This document shows, one piece after another, positions 10,234 through 23,931 of a stretch of 64,000 nucleotides of DNA; the first letter of the stretch is position 1; each line of letters begins with the position of its first letter. This DNA is from Spizellomyces sp. 'palustris' (lineage: Eukaryota > Chytridiomycota > Chytridiomycetes > Spizellomycetales > Spizellomycetaceae): NCBI GenBank assembly GCA_006535965.1, contig QEAR01000046.1, forward strand, positions 99,150 to 163,149, written 5' to 3'. The position numbers were made by a program, and so were the translations under genes. The notes under the pieces are model-generated. The model saw only the letters and a list, made by a program, of their open reading frames with translations, was not told the origin of the DNA and ran no database searches.

Positions 10234-11313
10234 CTACCCCACATTGGCAATTCAGCCGTACCCCCGGCCTGTCAAAAAACGGCTTCACGTCAAAATAATA
10301 TCCCTGATCGACTGCTCATTGTTTAAGGGTTGACCGCACTCTATCTATGGGCATATGTCAGCACATTGACGTTTTGTTGTGGGGGTTTTTTATTTTGATT
10401 ACCCATGTGTCTCCTATTGGATCATTGCCTTATTTTTAAATACTCTGCTTTGCTGCATGACAGGTGGGATCAGAAGCCCGCGGGGGTTTGGAATAGGCGT
10501 CGGTCATTCATGTGCCGGCCGGATCTGTGATATTTTAGTGTGTGATGCAGTATCCGGTTGCTGGCTATCGGGAGATTTCAGCAGGATGAATAGGGAGCAC
10601 ATGTGCGGATTTTAAGAAAACATGGTTATGGGTCCGATACGTTGGCGTGTTTAGACTATGCTTTGGGACTTTTCGAATGCCGCGGATTTCTGTTTATAGT
10701 GTTGGTCTCATGGAGGGTGCGAACTGTTAAAAGCCCCGCTGATAGTTTTTTTTGTATTTGACGGACACATCTGACATCATGTCTGGTGGTGAGACCATCA
10801 TATCCACGGACATCATGCGGTCCGGAAAAAGTGTTCCAAAATCCAAAGGATTAGCCTTGCCAGAGGCTTCCATACGGGATTTGAGGTTGCGGGCGGAGAA
10901 TGAGATTGCATCCAAAAAGATGAAATGCTGCTTCAACTCTATCCAAACCTTACAACACCAGGGATGGATCAACCTGGTAAACAAGAGTTTACACCAGATG
11001 ATAACGCCAAAAATGCGCAACATTTTACAAAGATGGACGTTTGTTGACGCATTTTGCAGATCATCCCACAGCCCTTTATTCAGCACTTGCCAACACTTTG
11101 TCCATGCAAAATGACCCATTCTTGCAGTATGTCAAGCACCGTTTCGACCATTGTGTGCATTTTGTGACCCTTCGCTTGATTGCGACATGACTCACGCTGA
11201 CTTGTGTCATATCGCTATGCTCATGCTCAGCTCATGCAATATAAAAAGGAACACTAACCCAACTAGCACCCTCAAGCAAAACCTTTCACCGGATCTAGCA
11301 CCAAAAGAAAAAG
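10234..11313. other. Region without a supported gene
   Basis: Open frames of 120-130 codons overlap on both strands at 10727-11119. On the minus strand the part reading LDAISFSARNLKSRMEASGK has gene-like codon use and follows a good acceptor (ttgtttaccag), but no complete gene could be built. The last 80 bases hold the promoter of the stress-protein gene (tataaaaagg at about 11239). Confidence 0.4.
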
Positions 11314-12264
11314 ATGACTGAACAGCCAAAGGCGACGACCCAGCAACCCCCCGCAGCGCCAGATGCAGCAACACAACAAAAACTCTCTCAATTAAAGGAA
11401 CCCGTTCATGAAGAACTTTTGGACCAGGAACCTTCGACCCACACCAGAGTCATTGCCATTGCCCTTGATCATTCCGGTATGACCACCTCCTTTTAACCTA
11501 TCCAAACACCACATCTCACACTTTCTTAAAGAGTACAGTGCTTACGCCTTCAAATACACTCTCGAAAACATTATCAACCCCAAAACAGACCAAGTCGTCC
11601 TCCTCAATGTCCGCGATATTGTCAACGTGCCGAGCTCATTTGGACTTGTTTATATGGACATGGGAGGTGCGAATGCGTTTGGTACGGATTTGAAGGGGGA
11701 TTTGAAAGGGCTTCCACCGTTTAAAGAGATTTGGAAAGTTGATCATGTCGATTCTTCTTCTTCTTCTCCTCCCTTTACTGCTCCTACTATGACCACTACG
11801 CACCCGCATTCGCATCTCCCGGTTCTAGATTGGATTGACCGTACCGAGAATGAAAACATGGCTGCGTCCCACCGGTTATTGAAACAATTTGGAGCACAGG
11901 TTCTTAAAACTGGGGTAATAACTTTTCTTGTGCCGTTTTTTGTGTGTCCAGCATCTCATATTTCTTGTTAGGCCAAATGCCGAGCTATAGCACTCCGCGG
12001 CGACCCCCGTGACGAACTCGTATACAAGACCAAAGAACTCCATGCCGATTTGTTTGTGATTGGATCAAGAGGGATGGGTGCCATTAAACGGTACATTTGA
12101 CTTGCTGGCGTATCGGGTATACTGATTTCGGATGCTCATTTGCTGTCTCCAACCTTTTTTGTAGGGCGTTTTTGGGCTCTGTATCGGATTACTGTGTTCA
12201 TCATTGTGCGTGTCCGGTTTTGGTTGTGAGGGCTCAAGAGCATGAAAAGAATAAGAAGGCTTGA
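11314..12264 (+). CDS. Universal stress protein (USP) family protein
   Basis: Four exons, 11314-11476, 11532-11914, 11972-12090 and 12165-12264, give 254 aa with all phases consistent. After a Gln/Pro-rich N-terminus, the domain opens with VIAIALDHSEYSAYAF, the usual first strand and loop, followed by VVLLNVRDIV. The C-terminal half reads ADLFVIGSRGMGAIKRAFLG and CPVLVVRA, which matches the ATP-binding G-2x-G-9x-G-(S) signature region. Proteins of this family bind ATP or form dimers and accumulate under starvation or stress; their targets in fungi are poorly defined. A Ser/Pro/Thr/His-rich insert (about residues 105-130) separates the two halves, as in other fungal members. Confidence 0.9.
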
Positions 12265-13961
12265 TGTGCGGTGTTCACATATTTTCAGTTTTGTAAAAGA
12301 GTGGGAAATTGCACCGTCATTGTATCTTTTTTTTCTGTTTTTTTTGTAAGTAGCAATATATACATGATAATGTCATACCGGATATCATTACAAGTGACGC
12401 TGCTTTAGAATTTCCAAAAAAGTCAGAGATCGGCGGATTTGAGATAGCTATGCCGCCATATCTTTAGGATTCAAACCTTTTTATTAATCCCAAATCTTCT
12501 GGTCAGCTCTAGTTCGTTTTACTAGCAAAAAGAGCCAGAATGAACTTACTAGCTTTATTAGTTCTCAATCTGTTCTTTGAAAAGCCGTACAATAATCGCA
12601 GGGCCATAAAGTGCACTGGGTTACTGCGATTTCTTGGTATATTGGCAACAAGAAAAAGCTTTCCAACTCATCTGGCGTTCCTTTGAGCAAAACGAGTGTG
12701 ATCAACCAACTTTTGGCAAAAGGCCTACCGTTCGCTTGTTTGGTACAAAGCAGCCTTGCTGGAATCCTTGCTGGCAGCACAACAAGTGCGGTGCTGGGAG
12801 TGATGGTGGTTTTGAGTTGCACGGTAAAAGGTGGGTTGTTGCGTAGGGATTCCAAGGCCCTGCAATACTCGCAAACCCAGATGCTCGCCCACGCAGTTCA
12901 GATTCAGTAAACCACAGGTCCCATCAATGCCTGTTTCGCTGCATTGACCGTCATTTGCACTGCATACAGATTGGTACTTTCTTTTGTTTCTCCTTTTGGT
13001 ACCAAAAACCATGACCTGTTGAGAAACGGAAGCCCCCAAAAAATGGAGGCGACGTATAAGGCCGACTACAGGACTTGTGGGATAGGACCTATAGGTTTGT
13101 TACCATGTTTCGGCTTTTGCCACAGTTTTGACGAGACACGTACATTCGCAAAACAACTTGCCAAAAGTGACAGTCCTTTCAAAAGTTGGAACCTCTCCGC
13201 CAGCCATTTTCGGATGACCTACAATCTGATGTCGACTTTCACCTGCAAATCCCAAATGACCGTCGACACCACTGTCCTGTCATAACTCCACCAATGATAA
13301 ATGATATAAAATACTAACCCAAACATGTCCAACACATTTAAAAAGAAACATGAACATGCCGAAATTCATCCAACTGTACAGCTCAAATCAACAAGAACTT
13401 GCAATCCGCCTTTCATTATCAGATTTAACTGCCCTCTCATTAACGAACGGCATCAATAACAGCACGTAAATCAATTCCTGGTGCTGGATACAAGACATAG
13501 ACGAGGTGAATCAGTGAACCATGAAACCTCAGTGCCCATTGCAAAATGAACAGCAAGGTAAAACTTTACGTTGGATGGCTGTGTGCCGTCTCCAGAAAGA
13601 CTGAAGAATTGGATCACTACGAACGCCCCTTTCACTGACAATGTCAGTCAGAACATTGGCTACCCTCGATATAGCTCCCCCTGCCGACTCGAATACAAAT
13701 GTTGTTAATCCTTGCAGTAATCGCCGAGAAGTGGCATATGCACTATAGGGAAGGGTTGGACTTGCGTCTCCGCAATTTCGATAATCATCCACAGATATCG
13801 ATGCTCGTCATGGTTGGAGTGCTGCAAGTTCAATTAAATTACAAGCGTTCCACAGCACGCAAAATGACCTGCTAGATGTGGTAATGTCTAATGTATTCCG
13901 GGTTGTTCTTAACAGATCGGTGGGCTTTTGAAAAAAAGAAAAGAGCTCGATATTCCATTGA
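12265..13961. other. Region with a cysteine-rich open frame but no complete gene
   Basis: Within this 1.7-kb spacer one plus-strand frame, about 12600-12846, reads VYWQQEKAFQLIWRSFEQNE, then TKQPCWNPCWQHNKCGAGSD and stops. It follows acceptor-like sites (atcgcag at about 12602) but no first exon or ATG was found. It may be a remnant of a secreted cysteine-rich protein. The remainder shows nothing recognisable. Confidence 0.35.
13931..13942 (-). terminator. Pol III terminator of tRNA-Thr
   Basis: On the minus strand, TTTTCTTTTTTT lies about 20 bases after the tRNA 3' end. Confidence 0.7.
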
Positions 13962-14033
13962 TGCCTCCTGCGTGGATCGAACACGCGACCTTCTGCTTAC
14001 GAGGCAGACGCACTACCACTATGCTAAGAAGGC
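13962..14033 (-). tRNA. tRNA-Thr (anticodon CGT)
   Basis: The 72-nt minus-strand sequence folds as a cloverleaf. The acceptor stem is GCCTTCT/AGGAGGC with A as discriminator. The anticodon arm is TCTGC-CTCGTAA-GCAGA, giving anticodon CGT, which reads ACG (Thr). The T arm is GCGTG-TTCGATC-CACGC. There is no intron and no encoded CCA, as expected in eukaryotes. Confidence 0.95.
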
Positions 14034-14284
14034 AGCTGGTTGCCTTCATAAGAACCATCTTGAATAGCCTATAATCTTCGGCTACCCTCCTCATTATGGT
14101 ACAGGATGAAGTTGCGGCCTGGGTGTGATGTAAGGCAATGAAAAGAGGCAAGGTCTCCCCTACAAGACCGGTATGGCACCATATTAATTTCCATACGTAT
14201 ACAAGTCACGTATACCAACATTATGCATGAGTTACAGCATATTTCTTCATGCATAAAAGTATCCCACCAAACAAGTTTTACACC

Positions 14285-17200
14285 TCAAATCCCACTTCTA
14301 TACCTCCGTACACATCCATCGGCTCCACACGTGTAGATTCCGTCTTCCACAACCTCAATCTGCATCACACCGTATGTTAGCCCTGCTCGCTCACTGTTGC
14401 CCGATTGTCGATCTCCAATGGATAAACGCTGGTGGACTGTGTTCCACCCGACTGTTTGTTGGAATGTTCGGAGGTCCCATAGCTGGCGCAGTCAAATATG
14501 AGACGATGAATTTGCAATATAGCTCAGCAATGAGGTGCGTACCTTAACATCACCCCCGGTGGAGCCCGATACCAAGCAATTATTTTCATCATCGATTGCC
14601 AATGATTTGACAGTTTGTTCATGGCCGTGGAAGTTGTCCAAAAGCGTTCGCTGTCGAGTGTCAAATACATCTGCCGAGAGATAATTTAGCCTGGCGATTC
14701 TACTAGAAACATCAATCCTTTGGCTTACATATATCTCCTCGCTTCCCTCCCGCAAAAAGCAATTCATGTCGAGCAGAGTAAGCTAGAGAGTAGGCTCCAC
14801 CTTCGGCCACCGTAAAGCCTGAAATTGAGTTTGCAGCATTATCAGACCTACGTCGTGAACAATGCCGCTTATCATGGTAACATACCTTTGATTCGCGACT
14901 TGTTAGCTGGTAACAGTGAATCCCAAAGACACACATTCCTAAGAGCAAAGGAAGCCAATTATTTGTCAAACTCTTCATCGAACTTTCTTTGCCGGCGCAC
15001 GCAGATCACCCCACACTCACATTTGGCTAGTAGAAAACCCGGCAGTAGCTAGCAAACTACTCGACTTCCAAAAAAGAAAATCGTTGGTTACAGCATGACA
15101 CGCCAGAACTGCTGCAGGTGATAATGCTTGTGCACTAGCATCAAATCTCCACAAAGAGAGATCACCCTTGGTGTCGCTGGCTCCGAATCGTGAGCCAAAG
15201 GGATCGAATCGGCATCGCGTGAAGCGGGCAGTGGTGCCTGATGTGTATGTGACCAGCTCTTTAGGCTGTCCGAATTGATAAAGGTTGACCACAGCGGGTA
15301 TGGTTGGGGGTTCACTTATGCCCGCAAGGTCTAAGGCCGACAACGGTAGATGAGCATGATTGTCAAGATTGGGATCAGCCTTATCCATACGTACAATAGT
15401 TGAGAGTAGGATGTGATGCAAGCGAGGAGACACCAGTAACATTATGTGCAATCCTCTGAGAGGGAAGAGAAGTCATTAACTGACCTACTCAGGGTACGTA
15501 AAAATAATACAGCAGAGCATACCTGCCCAGCATCCAATTCTAGAGCCGCGGATGCTAAAAACAAACACACAATACTATTAGTATGCAAGTCAGACCGATA
15601 TTATGATCCCTGCTGCACCAGGAACTCACACTCTCTCCTCAAACTGTGCATATTCGTCTTCAACGCCTTTTGCATCGAATCGAAGCTCAAATTGCGGGTG
15701 AGAGTATCCTGGCGCTTAATACCCTTCTTCTCGACCGCGCCCGTTACTCCAAACTTTGGTGTGAAGGAATGTTCCGGAGGTTGCCTTGTGGCCCTCAGTT
15801 CAAAGTCATCAACCGATGCACGGAGATCTGTAAACGTTCCTCTTCGCTAAAAGTGCGGAAAGAATCATCTCAGTTAGAACGTAAAATACTAAAAGTTTGA
15901 AACGGGATCGCCTCACAAGGAAGAAGTGCAACGCGTTTTCGACATCGATCTCTTGTATACCTCGATGGGTCCCAATCGCCATGTGATTGTGGTCGAGCTA
16001 CACGGTGGAAAAAACAGGGAAATTTGTCAGTAAGGTGTGAAGGAGACAGGAGACAGCCTCGAAGGTTACCGGATTCAGTGCAAATGTATGTATAATGTCT
16101 TTTGTACGGTAGATCAACTCCGGCTGGGTCTCCTGTGTTTTCGGTTCTGCGGATTCTCCCCCCTAAGGTCAGAAGGAGGTCAGTCAAAGAAAATTTCGTA
16201 AAGGAATCCCTTATCAGAAAAATGACAACCGACCTCGGTGTTCTCACTCTGTATTATCTTTTCAGTGCTCCCTTCCGTTTCCTCGGATTTTCCCCCTTGC
16301 AAGATCAAATCCAGCATCTTACCAATGCTGACTGTCCGTTTCAGCAAGTCCCATATTTGTTTTTCGTCTGGATCTTGCAAATATTTCCGGACTTTGGCTG
16401 CAGTTACATAGACAAGCAGAAGTAAAGTCAGGGTCTCTTCACGATGCCCATAAATGGTAAGACTTACGAATGCGGATCGCAGTCTTTTCCCACCCCCTCG
16501 CGACTGCCTTTTGCATATTGAACAACATACGACTCAACCGCCGCAATATTGCATCACATAGAAACCCGTGGATATCATCCGTTGAACGTGACGAACTCGT
16601 TCCGTCATCCCTCAGCTGCGCCAGATATCCGTCAAAGGTGAGCCCAACATGTTGTAAAGCCACCGTGGTCGTCAGCGCATCAGCGACTAACATCGCATCG
16701 CCATGGGACAGCACTGAAGCTCCACATTCTTCTTCAAAATCGTCGTCATCTGGTTCGCTGTCAACGTTTGCATCTGAGTCTTCGGCATCCGCATTTGTAG
16801 TCACTGGTCGGTCACTGAGAACTTCCAATATAATTTCTTTGAGGTCATTAATGTTGCTGGCGAGGAGAGCATCGAAGAAGCGGTCACAAAACCCGACAAG
16901 CCAATAAAGGGTTGTAAACTTCCTTTTGCGGATAGAGTAGACGGTCAGAGTGAGGAAGGCCGTTGCAGCAGCTTGGGAGACCACGGTTTTGTCAAGAACG
17001 GAGTCCGCCTGTGTCTCAGCAGACGCACGTTCAATCCATCGGACGAGAAACCAAAGCATTTGCCTAGGAAGCCATTGATCATCATTCTCGGGAGATCAAG
17101 AATACCGGGACTCCAGTCACTCACCTCGACAACGAATCAATAAATGCCGAACCACAAAGATCACCTTCTCCCAATGATAACCTCGCTAATGTATTGGATT

Positions 17201-20200
17201 CCTCCACAATGAACTTCCCAATTTCCATCTTGTAATCAGCCAACGTTCCGTGTAAAGGCATCAGCTCCACATAAGCTACAGCAGCATCCATTTCTCTACA
17301 CCTTGAGTGCCAAATCTGATCCATAACAGCAACTGGCATCTCGACAAGACTGCACAACGCGCGAATCCCATCTTGCAACAGCGAAAAGTAATCCCGGAAC
17401 GTGCTTTCGGCGTTGAGCACGTCCCGATTTTTTGATACAGCCGAGGCGGACTTATAAGCAGCTTGGACGACACGCATGGCGAGCATCCAGTTATACAGGC
17501 GAATGTTGCGTTTTTCTAACTCTAATCGGAGGAGAGTCTCTTCGTCGATCGGCTTTGCTGGGATAATTGGTATTTGGGAAACTTCCAGTCCGTCGCTTTT
17601 GACGTCAGGGATTAAATCGTTTTTATCTCCATCGTCTTCCTCGAGGTCGAGATCAGTGTTTTCCTTCTCTTGATATCCACCGAGACTCCTTTTGAAGGCT
17701 TCAAACTCATCATCCATTGAAGTTTTAATCGTTGGTCCTGTCGTAGGTTCACCCCAATCGATTCCACCCCCAGTTTGATTCGAGACCGGTGCCCCCCAAT
17801 CAAAAGTATCAGCGCTTGTTTTGTTGACAGGTTCGCCCCAATCGATGCCTGCGCTCGTCTGTTGTGAAACTGGTGCACCCCAGTCAAAGTCTCCAGCACT
17901 TGGCTTTGAAACGGTTTCGCCCCAGTCCATACCGCCTGCTGTCTCCTTCGACGCCGATTCTTCTGACTTGATCTCGCTGGTTTTGATTCCGGTTCCCCAT
18001 TTATCTATATCCAAGATCCCGACTGCGACGTCATCGGAAGGAGGTTTGCAAACGACTGGGGCAGTCTCCTCGTCTGTTACATATAATCCAACCAGCTCCT
18101 CCGCTTTCCTCACAATATCTAATGCCAAACCCGGGCATCCCAATCGCTCGTATGCCTGTGCACTGCGGTACACAAATTCGCATTCCAGATCAGGTGGGAT
18201 GCGAGGTTGAGAAATTCGCATGCTTCGATATGATCTACGAAGATGATGATAGAATACTAAGAGGGTCGGATCTGAGAGGGATCGGGGCTTTGAACTTTGG
18301 TCGGGTGACGTTTGTACTTCGTCTGATGGAGGAAGTAGCGTATCTAGCGGGGTCTATTAGACATTACACAAGATGATGAGGTCTTGAGCGGGCCTCGATA
18401 CTGAACAATGACCAGATAATCCCTACCAAGGTCGCTAATAAAGCCTTATCTCTCTGTTTCAGCATTGTGAACGCAACACTGGCAAGCCACCTATCGCCTT
18501 GATCAATCGCCCGTGGAAGAATGCTATTCAAGAGCGTCTCACGCTGAATGGGACCATCTTCCCCTAACATCGGACAGACCAGTTAGTGGATGATCATGGA
18601 ATCTATATCACCGGATCACTCGTACCTTCATACAAACGGCAAATCACGATTGCCAACTGGGGATCATTCAGTTGCTTTAAGCACACATTCATGGCATCTT
18701 TTAGCTTGTCGGCCAACAAGAAAAAGGTCACCGCGTACTCTAGATAATCCAAAAAAGAAATTAGGGGCGCAAAAATTCCACTTGGCTTGTTAGAATCTTA
18801 CCATATCTTTGCTTTCCTAACAATGCAAAAGCATTCTTTAACGCTGCGCTCTTCCACCTGTCGATTTCAAAATCATTTGCCAAGAATTTCAACATGGCAG
18901 CTTGTTCAGGATGTGCATTGGCTAATTTCCACAGCCCTAGTAATACATTTTTCTTTTTCAGCGCCATGTAGAACAGAGAACAGTCCACAGGGTCTCGCGA
19001 CTCATTCGGGCCCATATACTGGTTCCGTGCCATTGTTTCCACAGTTCGGCGGAGCGTATCCGCGTTGCGGAGCCAGAAACCAATTCCTAGAGCTTTAGCA
19101 TCTCTCCAGATGAGTTTATTGTTGAATGACTGGTTAATGAAATCTAGGAGAATGTCCTACAACAGGGGAGAATTTTACCATATCAGTATCCCAATGATGA
19201 CTGGAGATCTCCAATAAAACACTACCTGCGAATCGCTAAAGTAAGCCCAAGTAATATCTCTCGACATCAGGCCGTTTGGCTTTAAGTGAGACGGAAAAGA
19301 CTTTTGTGAAAACAAGAATAAGCGCAAGGCGAGGACATATCGGACTCCATTTTCGTCCAACGATCGTTTCTCCTTTTCCACCTGCCAGATTCAATCCGGT
19401 CAATGTCAGAAGGGCTGACATCAGGATATTGTATCCCCCTCAATGTACCTGTACAAGGGTATCGATCACCGCCAAAAGGGACATCTGCTCCACATTGGTG
19501 ATTCCAGGCAATGATATTTTTGCCAACTGTTCCGAAAGATACGCTGCCTGCTCGTCGCCAAACTCGCCAACTTTAACTTCCTTCCTGCCACATACGAGCT
19601 GATCAGTTGAAGCCCTGTAAATTACCCTCACACATGTTCAGATGCATACTGAGAGTCATCTTCGCCAAAATCAAACAAAGCGTCATATTGCTGCCCGCCC
19701 TGTGTCTGTGGCTATACATGCACGGTGAAAAGAAAGTGGCGCATATAGGCCAATGCCACGAATTAACATACCTCATCGTCGGCAAATATCTTCCATAGGG
19801 GCATAGGGGTAGCGCTGATGACTCTCCCGCTCTCGACCATACGTTTGACAAAATGATACAGTAATGAAAGGCTATATCGGGCTAAATTGAATTTCCCTAA
19901 GTATATTCGTTGATGAGTATGCATCGACAGATTTCCCCTTCTCAAAATAACTCGGTAACCACACTCACCCCACAGTAGATATTGCACAAGCAATTGTGGA
20001 TGATGGTCGGGCATCCGTCCGTTTGTTTCATCCACCACAGAAAACATGTGTCTGGGTGTTGCATCATCATCCCTGGCCGATGGCCCTTTTACCGATTTCA
20101 GTAAAAAGCTGCTAATATATGAGCCACTTAGTTGCATACCAGCTTCATCTTCCTCAAGCCACTTCTCATAGACGGATATCTTCTGCCCGGTTGCAACCGC

Positions 20201-23200
20201 TAGCGATCCATTTGTCAACCATGACACCGCGGAAACCGTATCCGTCCTGACAATAAAGATACACAATCAACATATTTGCGACATTGCCACTAACGCTCTG
20301 CCACATACCAGGGCAGCTCAATACTACTGATTATTGTCCAGCTAGGCATGTCCTCTACGCGGGCCAGTCGCTGCTGGCAATATACGTGCACCCGGTTGGG
20401 CATAGCTACAGCAAGTAGATGTTGGCCATCTGAGGAGATGTACCAGTCCATTCCAATCGCGGTATCACTGTTGAGTTTTTGAACGAAAGGCGTAGTTGAG
20501 CAGTTGCAGGAACGTATAACGCAAGCTCAGAATGTACCTCAGCGAAACCCTCCATTCCTCACTCATCTCTAAACCCGTGGCTTCATTTCCCCAGATGACC
20601 AGCTGCCTGCTACCATCCTTGACGGACACTGTATGGGCCATTGAGAACATGGGCAATATTATGACGAATCTGCAAAAGGCACTATGCGACACCCACCTAT
20701 CGCTAGTTTACCGAATGCATCAGTTTCCACGAGCTCCGCCACCTCATTGACCTCAAACTCTGCCACTACCCGCCATGGTTGAGTGTCACTGGATGCAAGC
20801 GACGCCAAACTTCCATTCCCAGTATGCCAAAATCGGACTATGTTCTCTTCGGAAAAGGTCAAAAAGACATGTGCACCGACTGGAGAGTCGGGGTAAAAGG
20901 TTGAACACAAGTCATCTGTCGGAGAGGCGCGAATAATTGAATGCTCGAGGCGGCTTTTTGAGATCAGTGCTGCTTCCACAGCGTCGCTCGCTAATGAAGA
21001 ACCAAAAGCGGGTCAAGCCTATATCCAACGTATTCAACATAACTAGCCGACGGCAGATACCTACCATTGAACTCTACCGCCCACACAAACACAATATTCT
21101 CGGTTCCGATACCAACAATATGTACGGCGTTCTTTTCATTAGCTTCAGCATCGTAATAGGCACGCAGAAGAAGTAAAAGACACGTCGAATCATATCCTTC
21201 CAGTTCTCTTAGCTTGGTCTTTCCCGCTGCATGGATACGGTATAACATCAATATACCCGCCTCTTCAACGACAAGATGCAAGCCTGGAGCGTGTACATTA
21301 GAGAAGCAAGCCCACTGGAACCAGTGACGATGAGGGAGCGTCCTACCATGAGGGAGCCAAGCGACGTTCCGAGTTCTCGTGTGATCGCCATCCGGTGGAA
21401 ACGAAGCAATGACTTGCAAGCCGTCGGTTGTCCTAAGTCCAACCTACCATAAGATGGGTCAGTGTTATTTCCTTCATTTGAACTTGTTCTACAATCCTAC
21501 CTGCGGCACACTACTCTGATATACAACGACCTCTCCATCCATCCCGACAGATGCCACGAAATTCTTATTCGGATGTCTGAAAAGTATCTTTACAGAGCCA
21601 CGAGGACCACCCCATGAATGCATCAGCGATAGGTGTGGAATCATCCAAGATGTGGCGAAGAAATCATCGAGATTCATTGTGTATGTGTTGATGATGCCGT
21701 CGGCGCGTTGGGCAAGAATTTGGAGTTCCGCTGGGAAGAAAATCGCTGTAATAGTACCCGTAAACACTCTGTAGTACTCTACTCCATAAATAATATAAAT
21801 GACGCACCGGATTTTTTCATGGCCCAGTCATTGTGAAAGACTGTTACATTCCCTTCGAAAAAGTCGAAATCTTCAGAGGCAACCGTCCGATCAGTTTTCA
21901 TGAGCACAATGACTTTTGCCATTCGCCTTGGACGGCCCGTCAGATGCTGCACTCCCCAAACTATCATAGCTCCATCGCTCTGGACATGAAAGAGTATTTC
22001 GGAATAGTCTTTTACTGCGTCTTTCAATTTGCGACTCTTCAGCAGTGTGGAACCAGGTTTTCGACGTGAATTCTTCTTGGTAAACCGCTTCTCCTCCTGT
22101 TCTCTGAGTTTGATGGCGCGTTGGATCTCTTCGCTGTGCAGCCAGTGCACAGCGCAGATATGGGGATGCGGTGATTTTGTTGGGTCCTCAGTAAGTGGGA
22201 AATCGGTGGGGTCAATCACGACTGCAAGATGAAATTCATATGGTTGGGTCTCCGAGACGGGGCACCAGAGCCGACATATGTTATCCCGAGATATTGTCAT
22301 CAGGACGTTATCCTCAACCAGTCTATACATAAATGGTCTTAATGGCTTGGTATACGGCCGGTAATGAATGCTCTATAATGCCATACCGGTGTTTTGATGT
22401 CCGTCGCCACTCCATGTTAATCACGGATCTCGCATGTGGTAAGTACACAAAGTTGTACTTTGGAAAGTCTTTGCCGTGACCTGGATGTGTCATTAGTTCC
22501 GCGTGATCTTATCTAGAAACGAACAACGCGCACCTTCCGTGACCTTATTCCACACTTTAACAAGCCTGTCAAACTGGCCAATGGACGTCATATAAGCCTC
22601 ACGTAGAAAGAATTGGGCAACCCGAGATTTGGATACGCACCTCTCCGAAAGTCGCGAAGAAATGTCCATCTGGCGAAAATTCCGCTTTGGCAACTTCTGA
22701 TGCTAAGCTATGGAACAGCTTAGAAGCGGTCGTTAAGACTATTCCGAAATCCAATAGCTTACTTGACACTCCACGTTTGTATCCAGCCACCTTCTTGCAC
22801 ATCCACCCCATCGTCCTTTCGTTCCCATAGGCATATAGATCGTCCAGCGACCAACAATTCACCTGACTACGGGTGAGATTTCGATTCATATAACACTTCC
22901 TCTCCACGGATTATAACCACCTTGCGTATTCCACGATATCGCCCGTACTCGGTTGGGGTGCGTCAACGTGCTTTCCAAGTTCCACTGAATCTGAAGAAGA
23001 ATAATCATTGACGAGGTTTGGAGTGCTCAACGCATGCAGCTGCTATGAAATACCTTATCGCCACCTTCACGGGGTTTGAACAATAGAACCTTGTCTCCGA
23101 ATGATACCGCGATCTGAACATCAAGCAGCATTTAGATGTAGCTGTCCATAGTTGCACCAACTGGGTCAGAGCATCTGAACCAATACTGCTATGCTCCATT

Positions 23201-23548
23201 CTTCGTATAGTTCCAACCACATTTAGCTTAAAGATATTCCCTCAAGACGGAACTTACACATCCTCCGTCAGACCCAAATGCAACCGCCGCCGCCTCTTCC
23301 TCATCACCAGCCGGACTCCTCAGAATCTGGACAAATTCGTTGGTTGCGGTATAAACGATACAATTGGCACCGCTTGCATAGATCTGAAAGAAAATAATGC
23401 AACCACCGTGAATATAGCGCAACACGTTCGTCCAGCCAAGACACTGCACATGACGCACCACATATCGCGTCCCGCGGTAAACCCCCGTCGCAATTGACGA
23501 CAACGTCGTGTTAGATTTCCCTGCAATTATTTGTTGTATGTGCTGCAT
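14285..23548 (-). CDS. RAV1: Rav1 / DMXL (rabconnectin-3 alpha) family WD40 protein, V-ATPase assembly regulator
   Basis: I traced 34 exons (33 introns, mostly 45-80 nt) in consistent phase, for about 2,400-2,450 aa. It starts MQHIQQIIAGKS and an early exon reads NEFVQILRS, close to the DMXL N-terminus. WD40 blades follow (ISRDNICRLW, EENIVRFWH). The Rav1p_C region is unmistakable: ALGIGFWLRNADTLRRTVE, LFYMALKKKNVLLGLW, ALKNAFALLGKQRY and QLAIVICRLYE. The C-terminal propeller contains GVSSLASHPTLNYYLAG, GDLSLWRF and NVCLWDS, with the stop at 14287-14285. The largest exon (18353-17125) carries five tandem DWG motifs in an acidic linker. Known homologues, in the RAVE or rabconnectin complex, promote V1-Vo assembly of the vacuolar/endosomal proton pump. 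A possible extra 42-nt intron in exon 1 (GTGTTG...TTTCAG) would not change the frame. Confidence 0.93.
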
Positions 23549-23931
23549 TACGGCAATAGGGTTGTCTGCTCTTCAGGCGGCTTCACACACTTTCTTATGA
23601 AGGGCAATGGGAGGTTATGGATGCCAAGACCCACCAAGAGACAAGTGGATGTGCACTTACGCGAAAAAAAAAAAGCAGCGACAATGAGAGTGCGCCTTAG
23701 AATGACATGAGTGCTTGCAGATATCTGGGTTGGATGGGTATACTTTGAACGTCGATAGGAAGATGAGCAAAGGTTTTGGACCTGCAGTGGTGAGCCTGAA
23801 GGCTTCGTAAATGTCAGATGCCCATATCTGGGCAAATTACCGATGCTGACACATCAGCGCGACGAACACGTTCAGAAAACTTGTAAAAGCCATTTCCTGC
23901 AGGATATCTTTTAAACATCTGCCACCGCCAT
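23549..23931. other. Short intergenic spacer
   Basis: 383 bases between the Rav1-like start and the phosphodiesterase stop, both on the minus strand. It must hold the Rav1-like promoter; no clear TATA box. Nothing else seen. Confidence 0.55.

Noticed and set aside
10727-11119. Overlapping 120-130-codon frames on both strands
   Set aside because: Partly gene-like codon use on the minus strand but no start, splice pair or family match could be shown.
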